A stretch of 47,096 nucleotides of DNA from positions 1 through 47,096 of the forward strand of contig JAHEAO010000023.1 in assembly GCA_024642725.1 (NCBI GenBank). Reading direction: 5' to 3'. Shown in pieces: positions 44,141 to 47,096 of the stretch; positions within the stretch are counted from its first letter, which is position 1, and the number at the start of each line of letters is the position of its first letter. The notes beneath the pieces were generated by a model. That model was not told the DNA's origin. It worked only from the letters and a program-made list of their open reading frames with translations, and searched no databases. The position numbers and the translations under genes were made by a program. Source of the stretch: Paracoccaceae bacterium (GTDB lineage: Bacteria > Pseudomonadota > Alphaproteobacteria > Rhodobacterales > Rhodobacteraceae).

Positions 44141-45640
44141 ATGGACGAACTATCACATTTCATCGGCGGCAAACGTGTCAAGGGTGGCTCAGGACGCTTT
44201 GCGGATGTTTTCAACCCGGCAACGGGCGAGGTGCAGGCCAAGGTGCCGCTGGCCTCAAAATCCGAAGTCGACGCCGCCGTTGCCGCCGCCGCCAGCGCGC
44301 AGGTGGCATGGGGTGCAACCAACCCGCAGAAGCGCGCACGCGTGATGATGGAGTTCGTGCGCCTGATCAACCGCGACATGGACAAATTGGCCGAAGCGCT
44401 GAGCCGCGAACATGGCAAGACCATCCCCGATGCCAAGGGCGACGTGCAGCGCGGGCTTGAAGTCGTCGAGTTCTGCATCGGCGCACCACACCTGCTGAAG
44501 GGCGAATATACCGACGGCGCCGGCCCCGGTATCGACATGTACTCTATGCGCCAACCGCTTGGCGTCGTGGCAGGCATCACGCCGTTCAACTTCCCGGCGA
44601 TGATCCCGATGTGGAAGATGGCCCCTGCCCTGTCCTGCGGCAACGCCTTCATCCTGAAGCCCTCCGAACGGGATCCTTCGGTCCCGCTGATGCTGGCCGA
44701 GCTCCTGAAGGAAGCCGGGCTGCCCGATGGCGTCTTGCAGGTCGTCAACGGAGACAAGGAAGCTGTCGACGCGCTTCTGGACAACGAGACGGTGCAGGCA
44801 ATCGGCTTTGTCGGCTCGACTCCGATCGCACAATACATCTATTCGCGTGGTTGTGCGGCAGGCAAACGTGTGCAGTGCTTTGGCGGCGCCAAGAACCACA
44901 TGATCATCATGCCTGACGCCGATATGGATCAGGCGGCCGACGCGCTAATTGGTGCGGGTTATGGCGCGGCGGGCGAACGCTGCATGGCGATTTCCGTTGC
45001 GGTGCCGGTTGGCGATGCAACCGCCGATGCGCTGATCGAAAAGCTGGTGCCTCGGATCGAAAAGCTGAAGGTGGCCCCCTATACGGCAGGCAATGACGTG
45101 GACTACGGTCCAGTTGTCACCGCAGCCGCCAAGGCCAATATCGAAAAGCTGGTGCAGTCCGGCATCGATCAGGGCGCCAAGCTGGTGGTCGATGGCCGCG
45201 GCTTCAAACTGCAGGGTTACGAGAACGGCTTCTTCGTCGGGCCGCATCTGTTCGATCACGTGACCACGGACATGGACATCTACCGCAAAGAGATCTTCGG
45301 ACCGGTTCTGAGCCAGGTTCGCGCCAAGACCTACGAAGAGGCGCTGTCCTATGCCATGGACCATGAATATGGAAACGGCACCGCGATCTTCACTCGTGAC
45401 GGTGATACCGCGCGCGATTTTGCCAGCCGGATCAATATCGGTATGGTCGGCATCAACGTGCCAATCCCGGTTCCGCTGGCCTATCATACCTTTGGCGGTT
45501 GGAAGAAATCCGGCTTTGGCGATCTGAACCAGCACGGGCCGGACAGTTTTAGGTTCTACACCCGCACCAAGACGGTGACGGCGCGCTGGCCCTCTGGCCT
45601 CAAGGAAGGCGGCGAGTTCCACTTCAAGGCGATGGACTGA
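44141..45640 (+). CDS. mmsA: CoA-acylating methylmalonate-semialdehyde dehydrogenase MmsA
   Basis: MmsA oxidises (S)-methylmalonate semialdehyde to propionyl-CoA (or malonate semialdehyde to acetyl-CoA) in valine, thymine and inositol breakdown. The 499-residue aldehyde dehydrogenase family protein starts at 44141 after GGGAGAG, and has the active cysteine C281 in GAAGERCMAISVAV, the cofactor loop GFVGSTPIAQYIY and NFPAMIPMWKMAPAL. The RCM context is the MmsA signature. It ends 3 bases from the converging YkgJ-like gene. Confidence 0.95.
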   Translation: MDELSHFIGGKRVKGGSGRFADVFNPATGEVQAKVPLASKSEVDAAVAAAASAQVAWGATNPQKRARVMMEFVRLINRDMDKLAEALSREHGKTIPDAKGDVQRGLEVVEFCIGAPHLLKGEYTDGAGPGIDMYSMRQPLGVVAGITPFNFPAMIPMWKMAPALSCGNAFILKPSERDPSVPLMLAELLKEAGLPDGVLQVVNGDKEAVDALLDNETVQAIGFVGSTPIAQYIYSRGCAAGKRVQCFGGAKNHMIIMPDADMDQAADALIGAGYGAAGERCMAISVAVPVGDATADALIEKLVPRIEKLKVAPYTAGNDVDYGPVVTAAAKANIEKLVQSGIDQGAKLVVDGRGFKLQGYENGFFVGPHLFDHVTTDMDIYRKEIFGPVLSQVRAKTYEEALSYAMDHEYGNGTAIFTRDGDTARDFASRINIGMVGINVPIPVPLAYHTFGGWKKSGFGDLNQHGPDSFRFYTRTKTVTARWPSGLKEGGEFHFKAMD

Positions 45641-45643
45641 TTG

Positions 45644-46069
45644 TCAGTCCGGGCGGCGCTGTCTGCCGGGAACGATCTCCGCTTGGGCCGGGAGCACATC
45701 AGCTTCCGGCCTTTGCATGTCTGGACCAGGCGCATGGAGAACGTCGACATTTGCTGGAAGACGCATCGCCTCGGCTAATGCGCCGCGGTGCAATCGGGCC
45801 ATCCGGCATTCAAAACTGCCTGCACGGAAGGCACGGCAGGCCTCTGGTCGGGCTTCATAGATGCCGCAGACTAGGCGCGCATCGGCAGTTCGGCAAAGCT
45901 GGGAACAATGATCACCTGCCATCCTGAGATAGCGCCGACCGTCCGCCTCATGCACGGCCAGGGCCGGGATCGGCCTGTTGCGATCTTCAGCCAAAAGCCT
46001 GACATAATTCTGATTTTTGCTGAAACAGCAGGCACCGCAGCTGGTGCAGTCAAAGTCTGGTTGGTTCAA
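45644..46069 (-). CDS. YkgJ family cysteine-cluster protein
   Basis: The 141-residue protein begins with CTSCGACC (C8, C11, C14, C15), the metal- or Fe-S-binding cluster of YkgJ proteins, and further cysteines in CSQLCR, CGIY and CRAF. It resembles Rhodobacteraceae YkgJ proteins of unknown substrate. The C-terminal 40 residues are not conserved-looking. It converges on mmsA; the 152-base gap to the next plus gene holds no clear promoter. Confidence 0.85.
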   Translation of the reverse strand: MNQPDFDCTSCGACCFSKNQNYVRLLAEDRNRPIPALAVHEADGRRYLRMAGDHCSQLCRTADARLVCGIYEARPEACRAFRAGSFECRMARLHRGALAEAMRLPANVDVLHAPGPDMQRPEADVLPAQAEIVPGRQRRPD

Positions 46070-46221
46070 TCAAGCACCGGGGTTAGCACCTGTCCGAGCG
46101 GCCCCTTGCCGCCGAGCGTTGCACCGGCGGGTATCTAAGACCTCGTCCTGTCGGCAGCAAGACCCGGCATGCTTGTCGGACACGGTTTTCTCTGCTCAAC
46201 TGACCCAAAAGAGGGACCGAG

Positions 46222-47096
46222 ATGAACGAACCTGCGCTGAGCATGGGGATCGAGGAAGAATACCTTCTGGTCGACGCCGAGAGTCTGGACCTTGCGGTCG
46301 CGCCAGAGGCCTTGATGGAAGAGTGCAAGGCTGAGCTGGAAGGCAAGGTCAGCCCCGAATTCCTGCAATGCCAGATCGAGATTGGCAGCGGCGTCTGTCA
46401 GACGATCGCCGAAGCGCGCGACGACCTGCGCCACCTCAGGTCGACCGTTGCGAAACACGCGGCCAAGCACGGGCTTGCGCCGATCGCCGCGTCCTGCCAT
46501 CCGTTTGCGGACTGGAAGCAGCAGCACCACACCGACAAGAGCCGCTACAATCAACTGCGCCGGGACCTTGGCGGTGTCGCGCGGCGCATGCTGATCTGCG
46601 GCATGCATGTTCATGTCGGGATCGAAGACCGCGACATGCGGGTCGATCTAATGAACCAACTGGCCTATTTCCTGCCGCACCTGCTGGCGATGTCCGGGTC
46701 TTCCCCGTTCTGGCAGGGGGAGGACACCGGGCTGAACTCTTACCGACTGACGATCTTCGATAACCTGCCGCGCACCGGGCTGCCGCCGCGCCTGGACAGC
46801 TGGGCCGCCTTCGAAAGGTCAGTGGATGCGCTCGTGCATCTGAACCTGATCGAGGACGCGTCGAAGATCTGGTGGGATTTGCGTCCATCCTCACGCTTTC
46901 CAACGATCGAGAGCCGGATCTGTGATGTCTCGCCAAGGCTCGAGACAGCGCTGTCACTGGCGGCGGTCACACAATGCCTCTGCCGGATGCTGTGGCGCCT
47001 GTCGCGCCAGAACCAGCGCTGGCGCATCTACGACACGTTCCTTGTCGCCGAGAACCGCTGGCGGGCGCAACGCTATGGCGTTTCGGAAGGCATGAT
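46222..47096 (+). CDS. Carboxylate-amine ligase, YbdK/GCS2 type (3' part cut off)
   Basis: The open frame starts at ATG 46222 after GAGGGACCGAG and runs to the window edge, 291 complete codons, so the C-terminus is missing. The N-terminus reads [21 protein letters not shown], the GCS2/YbdK family hallmark, followed by [24 protein letters not shown] and [12 protein letters not shown]. These proteins are ATP-dependent gamma-glutamyl or other carboxylate-amine ligases; YbdK has only weak glutamate-cysteine ligase activity, so the true substrate is unknown. Confidence 0.88.
   Translation, partial: MNEPALSMGIEEEYLLVDAESLDLAVAPEALMEECKAELEGKVSPEFLQCQIEIGSGVCQTIAEARDDLRHLRSTVAKHAAKHGLAPIAASCHPFADWKQQHHTDKSRYNQLRRDLGGVARRMLICGMHVHVGIEDRDMRVDLMNQLAYFLPHLLAMSGSSPFWQGEDTGLNSYRLTIFDNLPRTGLPPRLDSWAAFERSVDALVHLNLIEDASKIWWDLRPSSRFPTIESRICDVSPRLETALSLAAVTQCLCRMLWRLSRQNQRWRIYDTFLVAENRWRAQRYGVSEGM

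Noticed and set aside
1-47096. tRNA, rRNA, CRISPR or insertion sequence
   Set aside because: I checked the intergenic gaps for cloverleaf arms, regular repeats and transposase genes and saw none; all gaps are under 300 bases and are accounted for above.

Overview
The window looks like core chromosome of an alphaproteobacterium of the Rhodobacteraceae (Roseobacter/Rhodobacter type). The evidence is the high GC content, a double cold-shock-domain protein, GAAC-N7-GAAC LexA boxes in front of lexA, an anthranilate synthase split into trpE and trpG, a gene-transfer-agent (GTA) type holin/endolysin pair, a fused indolepyruvate ferredoxin oxidoreductase and tandem gap genes. I see no insertion sequence, CRISPR array, tRNA or rRNA. 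The assignment rests on recognised families and gene order, not on a database search.

Layout. Positions 1-1472 (minus strand): DUF192 protein (cut by the window edge), double cold-shock protein, pdxH. 1596-6561 (plus): fabI, gpt, a DUF2127 membrane protein, a class I/II aminotransferase, ppiD. 6567-14811: trpE, then an oppositely oriented divergent polysaccharide deacetylase, then a tightly packed run trpG-trpD-trpC-moaC-moeA, then lexA. comEC runs in from the right and overlaps the end of lexA. 16936-20057 (plus): gltX, gltA and a small six-cysteine periplasmic protein. 20079-28365 (minus): an enoyl-CoA hydratase, ccmH and ccmF, a four-gene GTA-type lysis block, ccmE, argC, murI and an acyltransferase. 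28459-32919: fused iorAB with a divergent LysR regulator. 33010-33089: a probable small RNA with a strong terminator. 33194-36072 (plus): purL, bolA, grxD. 36200-37061 (minus): zapA and its coiled-coil upstream partner. 37257-41839 (plus): tkt, gap1, a 47-codon membrane micro-ORF with an apparent ATA start, gap2. 42011-44039 (minus): coaD, a CBS-domain protein, a LysR regulator. 44141-47096: mmsA, a YkgJ-family cysteine-cluster protein on the opposite strand, and a YbdK-type carboxylate-amine ligase cut by the window edge.

How the genes work together. Most serve central metabolism: tryptophan synthesis, molybdenum cofactor, fatty acid elongation, citrate synthase, Calvin/pentose-phosphate/glycolytic steps, CoA, purines, heme attachment to cytochrome c, Fe-S cluster trafficking. 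Three loci belong to the horizontal-transfer biology of this family: the lysis block that would release GTA particles, comEC for DNA entry in recipients, and lexA.

Most worth a second look: (i) the GTA lysis block sitting between ccmE and ccmF, with two extra tiny genes; (ii) the ATA-start membrane micro-ORF between the two gap genes; (iii) the candidate stress-type sRNA upstream of purL; (iv) matching LacI-type palindromes in front of both gap genes, and the missing NAD-specifying aspartate in Gap1.
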